Below, in pieces: positions 14,001-29,000 of a DNA stretch of 64,000 bases (position 1 is its first letter; each line of letters starts with the position of its first letter). The translations under genes were made by a program, and so were the position numbers. Below the pieces are notes generated by a model that was not told the origin of the DNA, did no database searches, and saw only the letters and a program-made list of their open reading frames with translations. The DNA is from Sipunculus nudus (taxonomy: Eukaryota; Annelida; Sipuncula; Golfingiida; Sipunculidae): the NCBI GenBank assembly GCA_026874595.1, contig CM049306.1, forward strand, positions 12,795,019-12,859,018. The letters are read 5' to 3'.

Positions 14001-17000
14001 CTCACAGAAGTAAACTGGGACAGCTTCTGATGCTGATCAATTCACAGACATAAACTGGGACTGCTTCTGATGCTGATCAACTCAGAGACATAAACGTGGA
14101 CAGCTTCTGATGCTGATCAGCTCACAGACGTTAACTGGTACTGCTTCTGATGCTGATCAACTCACAGGAGTAAACTGGTACTGCTTCTGATGCTGATCAA
14201 CTCATAGACGTTAACTGGGACTGCTTCTGATGCTGATCAACTCACAGATGTAAACTGGGACTGCTTCTGATGCTGATCAACTCACAGGAGTAAACTGGGA
14301 ATGCTTCTGATGCTGATCAACTCACAGAATTAAACTGGTACTGCTTCTGATGCTGACCAACTCACAGAAGTAAACTGGTACTGCTTCTGATGCTGATCAA
14401 TTCACAGAAGTAAACTGGGACAGCTTCTGATGCTGATCAATTCACAGAAGTAAACTGGGACAGCTTCTGATGCTGATCAATTCACAGAAGTAAACTGGGA
14501 CTGCTTCTGATGCTGATCAATTCACAGAAGTAGACTGGTACTGCTTCTGATGCTGATCAACTCATAGACGTTAACTGGGACTGCTTCTGATGCTGATTAA
14601 CTCACATATGTAAACTGGGACTGCTTCTGATGCTGATCAACTCACAGGAGTAAACTGGGAATGCTTCTGATGCTGATCAACTCACAGGCATAAACTGGGA
14701 CAGCTTCTAATGCTGATCAATTCACAGAAGTAAACTGGGAATGCTTCTGATGCTGATCAACTCACAGACATAAACTGGGACTGCTTCTGATGATGATCAA
14801 CTCAGAGACATAAACGTGGACAGCTTCTTATGCTGATCAGCTCACAGACGTAAACTGGTACTGCTTCTGATGCTGATCAACTCATAGACTTTAACTGGGA
14901 CTGCTTCTGATGCTGATCAACTCACAGATGTAAACTTGGACTGCTTCTGATGCTGACCAACTCACAGGAGTAAACTGGGAATGCTTCTGATGCTGATCAA
15001 CTCACAGGCATAAACTGGGACAGCTTCTGATGCTGATCAATTCACAGAAGTAAACTGGTACTGCTTCTGATGCTGATCAATTCACAGAAGTAAACTGGTA
15101 CTGCTTCTGATGCTGATCAACTCATAGACGTTAACTGGGACTGCTTCTGATGCTGATAAACTCACAGATGTAAACTGGGACTGCTACTGATGCTGATCAA
15201 TTCACAGAAGTAAAATGGTACTGCTTCTGATGCTGATCAACTCAGAGACATAAACGTGGACAGCTTCTGATGCTGATCAACTCACAGGAGTAAACTGGTA
15301 CTGCTTCTGATGCTGATCAACTCATAGACGTTAACTGGGACTGCTTCTGATGCTGATCAACTCACAGATGTAAACTTGGACTGCTTCTGATGCTGATCAA
15401 TTCACAGACATAAACTGGGACTGCTTCTGATGCTGATCAAATCAGAGACATAAACGTGGACAGCTTCTGATGCTGATCAGCTCACAGACGTAAACTGGTA
15501 CTGCTTCTGATGTTGTCAACACATAGAAGTAAACTGGGACTGCTTCTGATGCTGATCAACTCACAGATGTAAACTTGGACTGCTTCTGATGCTGATCAAC
15601 TCACAGGAGTAAACTGGGAATGCTCCTGATGCTGATCAACTCACAGGCATAAACTGGGAGAGCTTCTGATGCTGATCAATTCACAGAAGTAAACTGGGAA
15701 TGCTTCTGATGCTGATCAACTCACAGACATAAACTGGGACTGCTTCTGATGCTGATCAACTCAGAGACATAAACGTGGACTGCTTCTGATGCTGACCAAC
15801 TCACAGATGTAAACTGGGACCTCTTCAGATGCTGATCAACTCATAGACATAAACTGGGAGTACTTCTGATGCTGATCACCTCACAGATGTAAACTTGGAC
15901 TGCTTCAGATGTTGATCAATTCACAGAAGTGAACTGGGACTGCTTCTGATGCTGATCATCTCATAGATGTAAACTGGGACTGCTTCTGATGCTGATCAAC
16001 TCACAGGAGTAAACTGGGATGCTTCTGATGCTGATCAACTCACAGGCATAAACTGGGACTGCTTCTGATGCTGATCAGCTCACAGGCATAAACTGGGACT
16101 GCTTCTGATGCTGATCACCTCACAGGAGTAAAGTGAGATGCTTCTGATGCTGATCAACTCATAGAAGTAAACAGGGACTGCTTCTGATGCTGATCAACTC
16201 ATAGAAGTAAACTGGGACTGCTTCAGATGCTGATCAACTCACAGTTATGAACTGGGACTGCTTCTGATGCTGATCAACTCACAGGAGTAAACTGGGATGC
16301 TTCTAATGCTGATCAACACACAGGCATAAACTGGGACTGCTTCTGATGCTGATCACCTCACAGGAGTAAACTTAGACGCTTCTGATGCTGATCACCTCAC
16401 AGGAGTAAACTGAGACGCTTCTGATGCTGATCAACTCATAGAAGTAAACTGGGACAGCTTCTGATGCTGATCAACTCACAGGCATTAACTGGGACTGCTT
16501 CTGATGCTGATCAACTCACAGGCATAAACTGGGACTGCTTCTGATGCTGATCAGCTCGCAGACATAAACTGGGACGCTTCTGATGCTGATCAACTCACAG
16601 AGGTAAACTGGGACTGCTTCGGATGTTGATCAGCTCACAGACGTAAACTGGGACTGCTTCTGATGCTGATCAACTCACAGATGTTAACTGGGACTGCTTC
16701 TGATGCTGATCAACTCACAGATGTAAACTGGGACACTTCTGATGCTGATCAACTCACAGGCATAAACTGGGACGCTTCTGATGCTGATCAACTCACAAAG
16801 GTAAACTGGGACTGCTTCTGATGCTGATCAGCTCACAGACGTAAACTGGTACTGCTTCTGATGCTGATCAACTCACAGATGTAAACTGGTACTGCTTCTG
16901 ATGATGATCAATTCACAGAAGTAAACTGGTACTGCTTCTGATGCTGATCAACTCACAGACGTAAATTGGGAAGCTTCTGATGCTGATCAACTCACAGACG

Positions 17001-20000
17001 TTAACTGGGACTGTTTCTGATGCTGATCAACTCACAGAAGTAAACTGGGACAGCTTCTGATGCTGATCAATTCACAGACATAAACTGGGACTGCTTCTGA
17101 TGCTGATCAACTCAGAGACATAAACGTGGACAGCTTCTGATGCTGATCAGCTCACAGACGTTAACTGGTACTGCTTCTGATGCTGATCAACTCACAGGAG
17201 TAAACTGGTACTGCTTCTGATGCTGATCAACTCATAGACGTTAACTGGGACTGCTTCTGATGCTGATCAACTCACAGATGTAAACTGGGACTGCTTCTGA
17301 TGCTGATCAACTCACAGGAGTAAACTGGGAATGCTTCTGATGCTGATCAACTCACAGAATTAAACTGGTACTGCTTCTGATGCTGACCAACTCACAGAAG
17401 TAAACTGGTACTGCTTCTGATGCTGATCAATTCACAGAAGTAAACTGGGACAGCTTCTGATGCTGATCAATTCACAGAAGTAAACTGGGACAGCTTCTGA
17501 TGCTGATCAATTCACAGAAGTAAACTGGGACTGCTTCTGATGCTGATCAATTCACAGAAGTAGACTGGTACTGCTTCTGATGCTGATCAACTCATAGACG
17601 TTAACTGGGACTGCTTCTGATGCTGATCAACTCACATATGTAAACTGGGACTGCTTCTGATGCTGATCAACTCACAGGAGTAAACTGGGAATGCTTCTGA
17701 TGCTGATCAACTCACAGGCATAAACTGGGACAGCTTCTAATGCTGATCAATTCACAGAAGTAAACTGGGAATGCTTCTGATGCTGATCAACTCACAGACA
17801 TAAACTGGGACTGCTTCTGATGATGATCAACTCAGAGACATAAACGTGGACAGCTTCTTATGCTGATCAGCTCACAGACGTAAACTGGTACTGCTTCTGA
17901 TGCTGATCAACTCATAGACTTTAACTGGGACTGCTTCTGATGCTGATCAACTCACAGATGTAAACTTGGACTGCTTCTGATGCTGACCAACTCACAGGAG
18001 TAAACTGGGAATGCTTCTGATGCTGATCAACTCACAGGCATAAACTGGGACAGCTTCTGATGCTGATCAATTCACAGAAGTAAACTGGTACTGCTTCTGA
18101 TGCTGATCAATTCACAGAAGTAAACTGGTACTGCTTCTGATGCTGATCAACTCATAGACGTTAACTGGGACTGCTTCTGATGCTGATAAACTCACAGATG
18201 TAAACTGGGACTGCTACTGATGCTGATCAATTCACAGAAGTAAAATGGTACTGCTTCTGATGCTGATCAACTCAGAGACATAAACGTGGACAGCTTCTGA
18301 TGCTGATCAACTCACAGGAGTAAACTGGTACTGCTTCTGATGCTGATCAACTCATAGACGTTAACTGGGACTGCTTCTGATGCTGATCAACTCACAGATG
18401 TAAACTTGGACTGCTTCTGATGCTGATCAATTCACAGACATAAACTGGGACTGCTTCTGATGCTGATCAAATCAGAGACATAAACGTGGACAGCTTCTGA
18501 TGCTGATCAGCTCACAGACGTAAACTGGTACTGCTTCTGATGTTGTCAACACATAGAAGTAAACTGGGACTGCTTCTGATGCTGATCAACTCACAGATGT
18601 AAACTTGGACTGCTTCTGATGCTGATCAACTCACAGGAGTAAACTGGGAATGCTCCTGATGCTGATCAACTCACAGGCATAAACTGGGAGAGCTTCTGAT
18701 GCTGATCAATTCACAGAAGTAAACTGGGAATGCTTCTGATGCTGATCAACTCACAGACATAAACTGGGACTGCTTCTGATGCTGATCAACTCAGAGACAT
18801 AAACGTGGACTGCTTCTGATGCTGACCAACTCACAGATGTAAACTGGGACCTCTTCAGATGCTGATCAACTCATAGACATAAACTGGGAGTGCTTCTGAT
18901 GCTGATCACCTCACAGATGTAAACTTGGACTGCTTCAGATGTTGATCAATTCACAGAAGTGAACTGGGACTGCTTCTGATGCTGATCATCTCATAGATGT
19001 AAACTGGGACTGCTTCTGATGCTGATCAACTCACAGGAGTAAACTGGGATGCTTCTGATGCTGATCAACTCACAGGCATAAACTGGGACTGCTTCTGATG
19101 CTGATCAGCTCACAGGCATAAACTGGGACTGCTTCTGATGCTGATCACCTCACAGGAGTAAAGTGAGATGCTTCTGATGCTGATCAACTCATAGAAGTAA
19201 ACAGGGACTGCTTCTGATGCTGATCAACTCATAGAAGTAAACTGGGACTGCTTCAGATGCTGATCAACTCACAGGTATGAACTGGGACTGCTTCTGATGC
19301 TGATCAACTCACAGGAGTAAACTGGGATGCTTCTAATGCTGATCAACACACAGGCATAAACTGGGACTGCTTCTGATGCTGATCACCTCACAGGAGTAAA
19401 CTTAGACGCTTCTGATGCTGATCACCTCACAGGAGTAAACTGAGACGCTTCTGATGCTGATCAACTCATAGAAGTAAACTGGGACAGCTTCTGATGCTGA
19501 TCAACTCACAGGCATTAACTGGGACTGCTTCTGATGCTGATCAACTCACAGGCATAAACTGGGACTGCTTCTGATGCTGATCCACTCACAGGAATAAACT
19601 GGGACTGCTTCTGATGCTGATCACCTCACAGGAGTAAACTGAGACTCTTCTGATGCTGAACAACTCATAGGAGTAAACTGGGACTGCTTCTGATGCTGAT
19701 CAACTCATCGAAGTGAACTGGGACTGCTTCTGATGCTGATCAACTCACAGGAGTAAACTGGGAATGCTTCTGATGCTGATCAACTCATAGATATAAACTG
19801 GGACTGCTTCTGATGCTGAACTCATAGACATTAACTGGGACTGCTTCTGATGCTGATCACCTCATAGGGGTAAACTGAGACGATTCTGATGCTGAACAAC
19901 TCATAGAAGTAAACTGGGAGAGCTTCTGATGCTGATCAATTCACAGAAGTAAACTGGGAATGCTTCTGATGCTGATCAACTCACAGACATAAACTGGGAC

Positions 20001-23000
20001 TGCTTCTGATGCTGATCAACTCAGAGACATAAACGTGGACTGCTTCTGATGCTGATCAACTCACAGATGTAAACTGGGACCTCTTCAGATGCTGATCAAC
20101 TCATAGACATAAACTGGGAGTGCTTCTGATGCTGATCACCTCACAGATGTAAACTTGGACTGCTTCAGATGTTGATCAATTCACAGAAGTGAACTGGGAC
20201 TGCTTCTGATGCTGGTCACCTCATAGATGTAAACTGGGACTGCTTCTGATGCTGATCAACTCACAGGAGTAAACTGGGATGCTTCTGATGCTGATCAACT
20301 CACAGGCATAAACTGGGACTGCTTCTGATGCTGATCAGCTCACAGGCATAAACTGGGACTGCTTCTGATGCTGATCACCTCATAGGAGTAAAGTGAGATG
20401 CTTCTGATGCTGATCAACTCATAGAAGTAAACTGGGACTACTTCTGATGCTGATCAACTCATAGAAGTAAACTGGGACTGCTTCTGATGCTGATCAACTC
20501 ACAGGAGTAAAGTGAGATGCTTCTGATGCTGATCAACTCATAGAAGTAAACTGGGACTACTTCTGATGCTGATCAACTCATAGAAGTAAACTGGGACTGC
20601 TTCTGATGCTGATCAACTCACAGGTATGAACTGGGACTGCTTCTGATGCTGATCAACTCACAGGAGTAAACTGGGACGCTTCTGATGCTGATCAACACAC
20701 AGGCATAAACTGGGACTGCTTCTGATGCTGATCACCTCACAGGAGTAAACTGACACGCTTCTGATGCTGATCAACTCATAGAAGTAAACTGGGACTGCTT
20801 CTGATGATGATCAACTCATAGAAGTAAACTGGGACAGCTTCTGATGCTGATCAACTCACAGGCATAAACTGGGACTGCTTCTGATGCTGATCAACTCACA
20901 GGCATAAACTGGGACTGCTTCTGATGCTGATCAACTCACAGGCATAAACTGGGACTGCTTCTGATGCTGATCAACTCACAGGAGTAAACTGGTACGCTTC
21001 TGATGCTGATCAACTCACAGGCATAAACTGGGACTGCTTCTGATGCTGATCACCTCACAGGAGTAAACTGAGACGCTTCTGATGCTGAACAACTCATAGG
21101 AGTAAACTGGGACTGCTTCTGATGCTGATCAACTCATAGAAGTGAACTGGGACTGCTTCTGATGCTGATCAACTCACAGGAGTAAACTAGGAATGCTTCT
21201 GATGCTGATCAACTCATAGATATAACCTGGGACTGCTTCTGATGCTGAACTCATAGACATTAACTGGGACTGCTTCTGATGCTGATCACCTCATAGGGGT
21301 AAACTGAGACGATTCTGATGCTGAACAACTCATAGAAGTAAACCGGGACTGCTTCTGATGCTGATCAACTCATAGAAGTGAACTGGGACTGTTTCTGATG
21401 CTTATCAACTCATAGGAGTAAACTGGGAATGCTTTTGATGCTGATCAACTCATAGATATAAACTGGGACTGCTTCTGATGCTGATCAACTCATAGACATT
21501 AACTGGGACTGCTTCTGATGCTGATCAACTCACAGGCATAAACTGGGACAGCTTCTGATGCTGATTAACTCATAGAAGTAAACTGGGACTGCTTCTGATG
21601 CTGATCAACTCACAGAAGTAAACTGGGACTGCTTCTGATGCTGATCAACTCACAGGAGTAAAATGGGACGCTTCTGATGCTGATCAACTCACAGGTGTAA
21701 ACTGGGACTGCTTCTGATGCTGATCAACTCACAGAAGTACACTGGGACTGCTTCTGATGCTGATCAACTCACAGGAGTAAACTGAGACACTTCTGATGCT
21801 GAACAACTCATAGGAGAAAACTGGGACTGCTTCTGATGCTGATCAACTCATAGAAGTGAACTGGGACTGCTTCTGATGCTGATCAACTCACAGGAGTAAA
21901 CTGGGAATGCTTCTGATGCTGATCAACTCATAGATATAAACTGGGACTGCTTCTGATGCTGAACTCATAGACATTAACTGGGACTGCTTTTGATGCTGAT
22001 CACCTCATAGGGGTAAACTGACACGATTCTGATGCTGAACAACTCATAGAAGTAAACTGGGAGAGCTTCTGATGCTGATCAACTCACAGAAGTAAACTGG
22101 GACAGCTTCTGATGCTGATCAACTCACAGACATAAACTGGGACTGCTTCTGATGCTGATCAATTCACAGAAGTAAACTGGGACAGCTTCTGATGCTAATC
22201 AACTCACAGACATAAACTGGGACTGCTTCTGATGCTGATCAACTCACAGGCATAAACTGGGACTGCTTCTGATGCTGATCAACTCACAGATGTAAACTGG
22301 GACCTCTTCAGATGCTGATCAACTCACAGGCATAAACTGGGACTGCTTCTGATGCTGATCACCTCACAGGAGTAAACTGGGAATGCTTCTGATGCTGATC
22401 AACTCACAGGAGTAAACTGGGAATGCTTCTGATGCTGATCACCTCACAGGAGTAAACTGGGACCTCTTCAGATGCTGATCAACTCACAGGCATAAACTGG
22501 GACTGCTTCTGATGCTGATCAACTCACAGGAGTAAACTGGGAATGCTTCTGATGCTGATCAACTCATAGATATAAACTGGGACTGCTTCTGATGCTGAAC
22601 TCATAGACATTAACTGGGACTGCTTTTGATGCTGATCACCTCATAGGGGTAAACTGAGACGATTCTGATGCTGAACAACTCATAGAAGTAAACTGGGAGA
22701 GCTTCTGATGCTGATCAATTCACAGAAGTAAACTGGGACAGCTTCTGATGCTGATCAACTCACAGACATAAACTGGGACTGCTTCTGATGCTGATCAACT
22801 CACAGGCATAAACTGGGACTGCTTCTGATGCTGATCAACTCACAGATGTAAACTGGGACCTCTTCAGATGCTGATCAACTCACAGGCATAAACTGGGACT
22901 GCTTCTGATGCTGATCACCTCACAGGAGTAAACTGAGAAGCTTCTGATGCTGAACAACTCATAGGAGTAAACTGGGACTGCTTCTGATGCTGATCAACTC

Positions 23001-26000
23001 ATAGAAGTGAACTGGGACTGCTTCTGATGCTGATCAACTCACAGGAGTAAACTGGGAATGCTTCTGATGCTGATCAACTCATAGATATAAACTGGGACTG
23101 CTTCTGATGCTGAACTCATAGACATTAACTGGGACTGCTTCTGATGCTGATCACCTCATAGGGGTAAACTGAGACGATTCTGATGCTGAACAACTAATAG
23201 AAGTAAACTGGGACTGCTTCTGATGCTGATCAACTCATAGAAGTGAACTGGGACTGTTTCTGATGCTTATCAACTCATAGGAGTAAACTGGGAATGCTTT
23301 TGATGCTGATCAACTCATAGATATAAACTGGGACTGCTTCTGATGCTGATCAACTCATAGACATTAACTGGGACTGCTTCTGATGCTGATCAACTCACAG
23401 GCATAAACTGGGACAGCTTCTGATGCTGATTAACTCATAGAAGTAAACTGGGACTGCTTCTGATGCTGATCAACTCACAGAAGTAAACTGGGACTGCTTC
23501 TGATGCTGATCAACTCACAGGAGTAAAATGGGACGCTTCTGATGCTGATCAACTCACAGGTGTAAACTGGGACTGCTTCTGATGCTGATCAACTCACAGA
23601 AGTACACTGGGACTGCTTCTGATGCTGATCAACTCACAGGTGTAAACTGAGACACTTCTGATGCTGAACAACTCATAGGAGTAAACTGGGACTGCTTCTG
23701 ATGCTGATCAACTCATAGAAGTGAACTGGGACTGCTTCTGATGCTGATCAACTCACAGGAGTAAACTGGGAATGCTTCTGATGCTGATCAACTCATAGAT
23801 ATAAACTGGGACTGCTTCTGATGCTGAACTCATAGACATTAACTGGGACTGCTTTTTATGCTGATCACCTCATAGGGGTAAACTGAGACGATTCTGATGC
23901 TGAACAACTCATAGAAGTAAACTGGGAGAGCTTCTGATGCTGATCAATTCACAGAAGTAAACTGGGAATGCTTCTGATGCTGATCAACTCACAGACATAA
24001 ACTGGGACTGCTTCTGATGCTGATCAACTCAGACACATAAACGTGGACTGCTTCTGATGCTGATCAACTCACAGATGTAAACTGGGACCTCTTCAGATGC
24101 TGATCAACTCATAGACATAAACTGGACTGCTTCTGATGCTGATCACCTCACAGATGTAAACTTGGACTGCTTCAGATGTTGATCAATTCACAGAAGTGAA
24201 CTGGGACTGCTTCTGATGCTGATCACCTCATAGATGTAAACTGGGACTGCTTCTGATGCTGATCAACTCACAGGAGTAAACTGGGATGCTTCTGATGCTG
24301 ATCAACTCACAGGCATGAACTGGGACTGCTTCTGATGCTGATTAGCTCACAGGCATAAACTGGGACTCATAGTCAGCTGAGCTAAAAATGTGTTAAAGAA
24401 CTGATGAATCACTCCATGATGAATATGCATGCAAAGAATCAGGGTGATCAAGGCAATAGTTGTTCAGATACTGGAGCTCTTGTAACAAATTTTTAGGAAT
24501 TCTGGCTCAGTTGATATGGGTAACTGAGACCTAATTTCAGGTTTTTATGGAGTTTTTTATGGAACTCCCAGGATGTCAAGAAAGAAGATTCCAGGTCAAA
24601 TAGTTATGATTTGTGCCCTGTTAACATATGATCATATCTTTGAAGGTCTCAAAAATAAAGATAACAATGCGTAAAAATTCAAAGAAGTCCAAGTGGCACC
24701 ACCAGTCTGCAGGAACTGATGCAACACTCCATGATGCATATGCATGCAAAGAATAATGCCGATCAATGCACTAGTTGTTCAGATACCAGAGCTTTTGTAT
24801 CAAATTTTCAGTTATTCTGGGGGGTACTTCTGAGCCCCATAGCTTGGACAATATGTGGGACAGAGACCTAATTTCAGGTTTCCAAGGACACATTTTTTAT
24901 GGACCTCCCAACATGTCAAGAAAGAAGATTCTAGGCCGAGTCGTTACTATTTGTGCCCTGTTAACAGATGACAACATCTTTTGAGGTCTCAAAAATAGAG
25001 AAAAAAAATCATTAAAAAATCGTAAAATAATAGTAAAAAATCGAAAAAAAATACAGGTGGCGCTACCAGTCTGCAGAAACTGATAAAACACTCTATGATC
25101 AATATCCATGCAAAGAATCATGATGATCAATGCATTAGTTGTTCAGATACTTGAGCATTTGTATCAAATTTTCTATTATTCTGAGGGGGAGGTAGAAGCC
25201 CAAAGCTCAAAGGTTTTGGGTAACAGAGACCTAATTCCAAGTTTCCAAGAAGACTTTTCATGGACCTCCCTGGATGTGAATTTAGAAGATTCCAGGTCCA
25301 GGGGTTACGATTTGAGCCCTGTTAAGAGATGACAGCATCTTTTGAGGTCTCAAAAATAGAGAAAAAAAATCTTTAAAAAAAATTAAAAAAACAGGTGGCA
25401 TCACCAGTCACACTCCATGATCAATATCCATGCAAACAATCATGGTGCTCAATGCATTAGTTGTTCAGATATTTGAGCTTTTGTATCAAATTTTTCATTA
25501 TTCTGGGGGGGTACTTTGGAGCCCCATAGCTGGAAGAATATGGGTAACAGAGACCTAATTCCAGGCTACTAAGAAGACTTTTCATGGATCTTCCTGGATG
25601 TAAAGTGAGAAGATTCCATGTCCAGCGGTTACGATTTGTGCCCTGTTAACAGATTACGTCAACTTCTGAGGTCTCAAATATAGAGAGAAAAAATCGTAAA
25701 AAAAATGAAAAAATACAGGTGGCGCTACCAGTCTGCAGAAACTGATGAAACACTCCATGATCAATATCCGTGCAAAAAATCATGGTGATCAATGTATCAG
25801 ATGTTCAGATATTTGAGCTTTTGTATCCAATGTCTCATTATTCGGGGGGGGGGGGGGTTTACTTCGAGCCCCAAAGCTGGAAGAATATGGGTAACAGAGA
25901 CCTAATTCCAGGCTACCAAGAAGAATTTTCACGAATCTCTCTGGATGTAAAGTGAGAAGAATCCAGGTCCAGTGGTTACGATTTGTGCCTTATTAAAATA

Positions 26001-29000
26001 TACGATTTGTGGCTGGACAAAGAGTGATCAGATTTCCTTTGTTATGTGGTTCTTTTTTATCTGTTTAGCGAAAAAAATCTGTTTTTTTCATGCTTTTCCC
26101 TGATCATATGACATTTTTAATCGAAACATACAAAAAAGGTAAACAAGGCCTACAGGCCTAATGCCAACCTGTGCAATGGTTTATACACAAGGTGTATTTC
26201 TTTAATGCCAGGCAATTACTTTAAAGTAGGCCTACATGTCTTGTAAATGACAAAGGTATCAGAGATGTATACTTTTGCCCAATTTCAGGCTGATATCCCC
26301 TTCTGAGAAATATGCAGGGACATACACTGTGCAAAATTATTGTAGGTGGCGCCACCAGTCTTGTTTACAACAAAGCTTTATGTATATGTAAAAATTTGCC
26401 CAATTTCAGGCTGATATATATATCAAAATCCTCTGGAGGAATAAGCATGCAGTCACATACACTGTGCAAAAGTCATTGTCGGTGGTGACACCTGTCTTGT
26501 GAACAAGAATGCCATCAAAAACGCACAGACAGGTCAAAATATCAGGCCAATACATCAAACATCTTGAGTTTGATGCACTGGCCTGACCAGGCTTAGGTGA
26601 GAGAGGCAGTTGCCCTGAGAGAACTGTGTTAAATTGTTGTCTAAGGGTACAGTGGGCAGTCTGCAAAAAAGAATGCAGCTACTGCACTGAGTGAACTCTT
26701 GACCTATACCTGGCTGCAATGAGTGAACTCTTGACCTGTCAGGCCTAATCTGATACAGTTGCCAGTCTGCCAAAGCTATAAATAGATCTAGGCTGACCTT
26801 TGGTTTGTTGCTGAATCTGAAATATCTGGAAGTCTGCCAAGCTATTCAACCCGAAATCTAGTGGTGTGATGTTATAGATGCTGATAAACTGGTGCCAGGC
26901 TAGATGTAACTGCTTGACACAGCTAACATATATGGTAAAATGACTCAATTCAATCTCCATAATTCAGCCAAAATCATTCAGGTGGAACCATGTAAAAAAA
27001 ATTATTATAAGAATTATTGTGGGATTATTCTTGGAAAATTATTAAACAGATTGTCTTCAGTGGCATCAGTTGAAAAATGTTTTGCAGGTTTATTACTCAT
27101 ATAGGAAGTTCAGCTTCCCGTAACTCAGCCAAAAAGCACTGAACCAAAACCATTTGAACAAACTTGAATTATCATCATCTGGGGATTATTAATGTATGAG
27201 ATTTAAGAATTTGGCATAGTGGTTTTTGAGAAGAAGATCTTTGTAGCCACTGAGCTAAAATGGGCTGTTGTGGCATATGACTAAATTCAACTTCCCATAA
27301 CTCAGCTAAAAGTAACTAAACAGAGACCATTTGAACAAGCTTCAGAAAGCAGTCCATGAATCATTTCTGTGCAATATTAATCAATTTGGCTAAGTGGAAG
27401 TTCTTTGTAGCCCTCAGTATGATACAGGCACTGATGACCCCCGAACAAAAAAGGCGGATGCAGGTGGCGCCACCAATACCTCAATTTCATATATGACTCA
27501 TATGACCAATATTGGCATAAAATTTGGTAATGATAGCTCTAGCCGTTCAATTCAGCTGACAATTCATTTACAGTACATAATAATTCCTGTGACACTGTCA
27601 TGACAAAAGAATAATGCATATTGTTGTTCAGAAAAATCTGACACTGGGCAGAAACTGCACATGCTTTAACTCTAAAAGCTGTATAGTGCATACATACAAA
27701 AGAAGTTTACTGCCTAGACAGAGCACCTATCTTTTTATAACTGTTGATACACTGGGCCTAGACCCTAAACTATAGAGCAAAATAAAAAGTGTTGTCATTG
27801 CTGCTCATTTTAATGGCTTAGCCCATTTTGGTAGCAGCACTTTTTATATGCAGCCCAGAGATCCATTTTTGTTTGATCAAAGCTTGATCCAATGTTTACT
27901 GTCTCTGTGTTCATGCCACAGCTACACCCTAAATGCAGTGGAATAATAATGGATACATGGTCAATACAAAAAGTAAGAGCCTGTGACTCATGTCACTGTT
28001 TGTCATCCATGGAAGTAACCACTCAGTGACATGGTGAATGTCATTAAATTACAATTTGTTGCCATGCTGTAAGTAATTATCAAGAAATTCTAAAATAGAC
28101 CAATATAAAAGTAGAAAATTTGAAGGTACAGGGATCAAGATGTTCCAAGGCATAGGGTCAAGAATGTTTTGAGACATAAGGCCAAAAAAGTTTTAAGGCA
28201 CAGGACCAAGGATGTTTCAAACAATTATTGCACATGCCAGAAGTGATTGAGTGAAATAGATCAGTAGAAGGGATGCAAGCGTGTACTGTATAAGGAGGCA
28301 CCAGGTGTTTAGCCTGACATTTACAGACAAGTAACAAATGGGTCATGATGTTCATCTGATGGGCACAGCTGTTCATGACATTTTTAAAGAAAATCTGGGC
28401 CTGACTAAAGCACATTACTTCCATAATCTAGTTCAATGCAAAATACATGATTGATAAGCTAATACTACGGCAATACTACTGTTTTTTAAATCCCAACCTG
28501 TGTAGTGTCAATGGGCATTAAATTGAAGGACAATTGACAAAGATCAATCACTACAGTTTGGAATAACTGAAAGTCAGGGCTGCTATAAATAGTCCTGGAG
28601 ATGAGACCTGATCTAATTAATTATTTAAGTTGTCAATTTCTTCTGTCTGTTGGAACATAAAGTGATTCCTATCACATTTGTAGATTTTTAAAAATATTTA
28701 AAGTGTTATTAATACCATAATTACACAATTACTCCCACTATACATCCTTCTTAGTTACAATCAAGGTCATCTTTGAGCCATTGTTTTTAAGTCCAGAAAA
28801 GCAAGTTAACAATTATCCTGTTAAAACTACTGATAATGCAAATTAATTTAAAAGTTATTCTCCTGGTAAAGGAAGCAACTGTCACCATAGCAATCCTGAT
28901 AAATAGGAAGTTTTGGTAGAGCCTAGGGATCTATTGATTAGCTGCAAATCCACTAACCATCGTGACATGAAACACATGGCCTGTACTGTTTCTATTCCTG

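Larger units (their letters stand above)
13406..24367. repeat. 11-kb array of a 40-bp minisatellite within protrudin intron 1
   Basis: About 270 tandem copies of a 40-base unit built on CTCACAG-nnn-TAAACTGGGA followed by CTGCTTCTGATGCTGATCAA. Each typical unit carries the palindrome TGATCA. Variation is concentrated in the field after CTCA(C/T)AG (ACG, AAG, GAG, GCA, ATG, ACA), in GGGAC/GGTAC, and in the last base. The unit length is not a multiple of three and contains TAA and TGA, so no frame stays open and the array is non-coding. Higher-order duplications are listed separately. The array ends exactly at a repeat-element terminus (24364-24383). Confidence 0.97.

Noticed and set aside
13406-24367. 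CRISPR array or coding repeat
   Set aside because: The regular repeats resemble an array at first sight. However, there are no unique spacers, units are contiguous 40-mers, the setting is a eukaryotic intron, and all frames contain stops.
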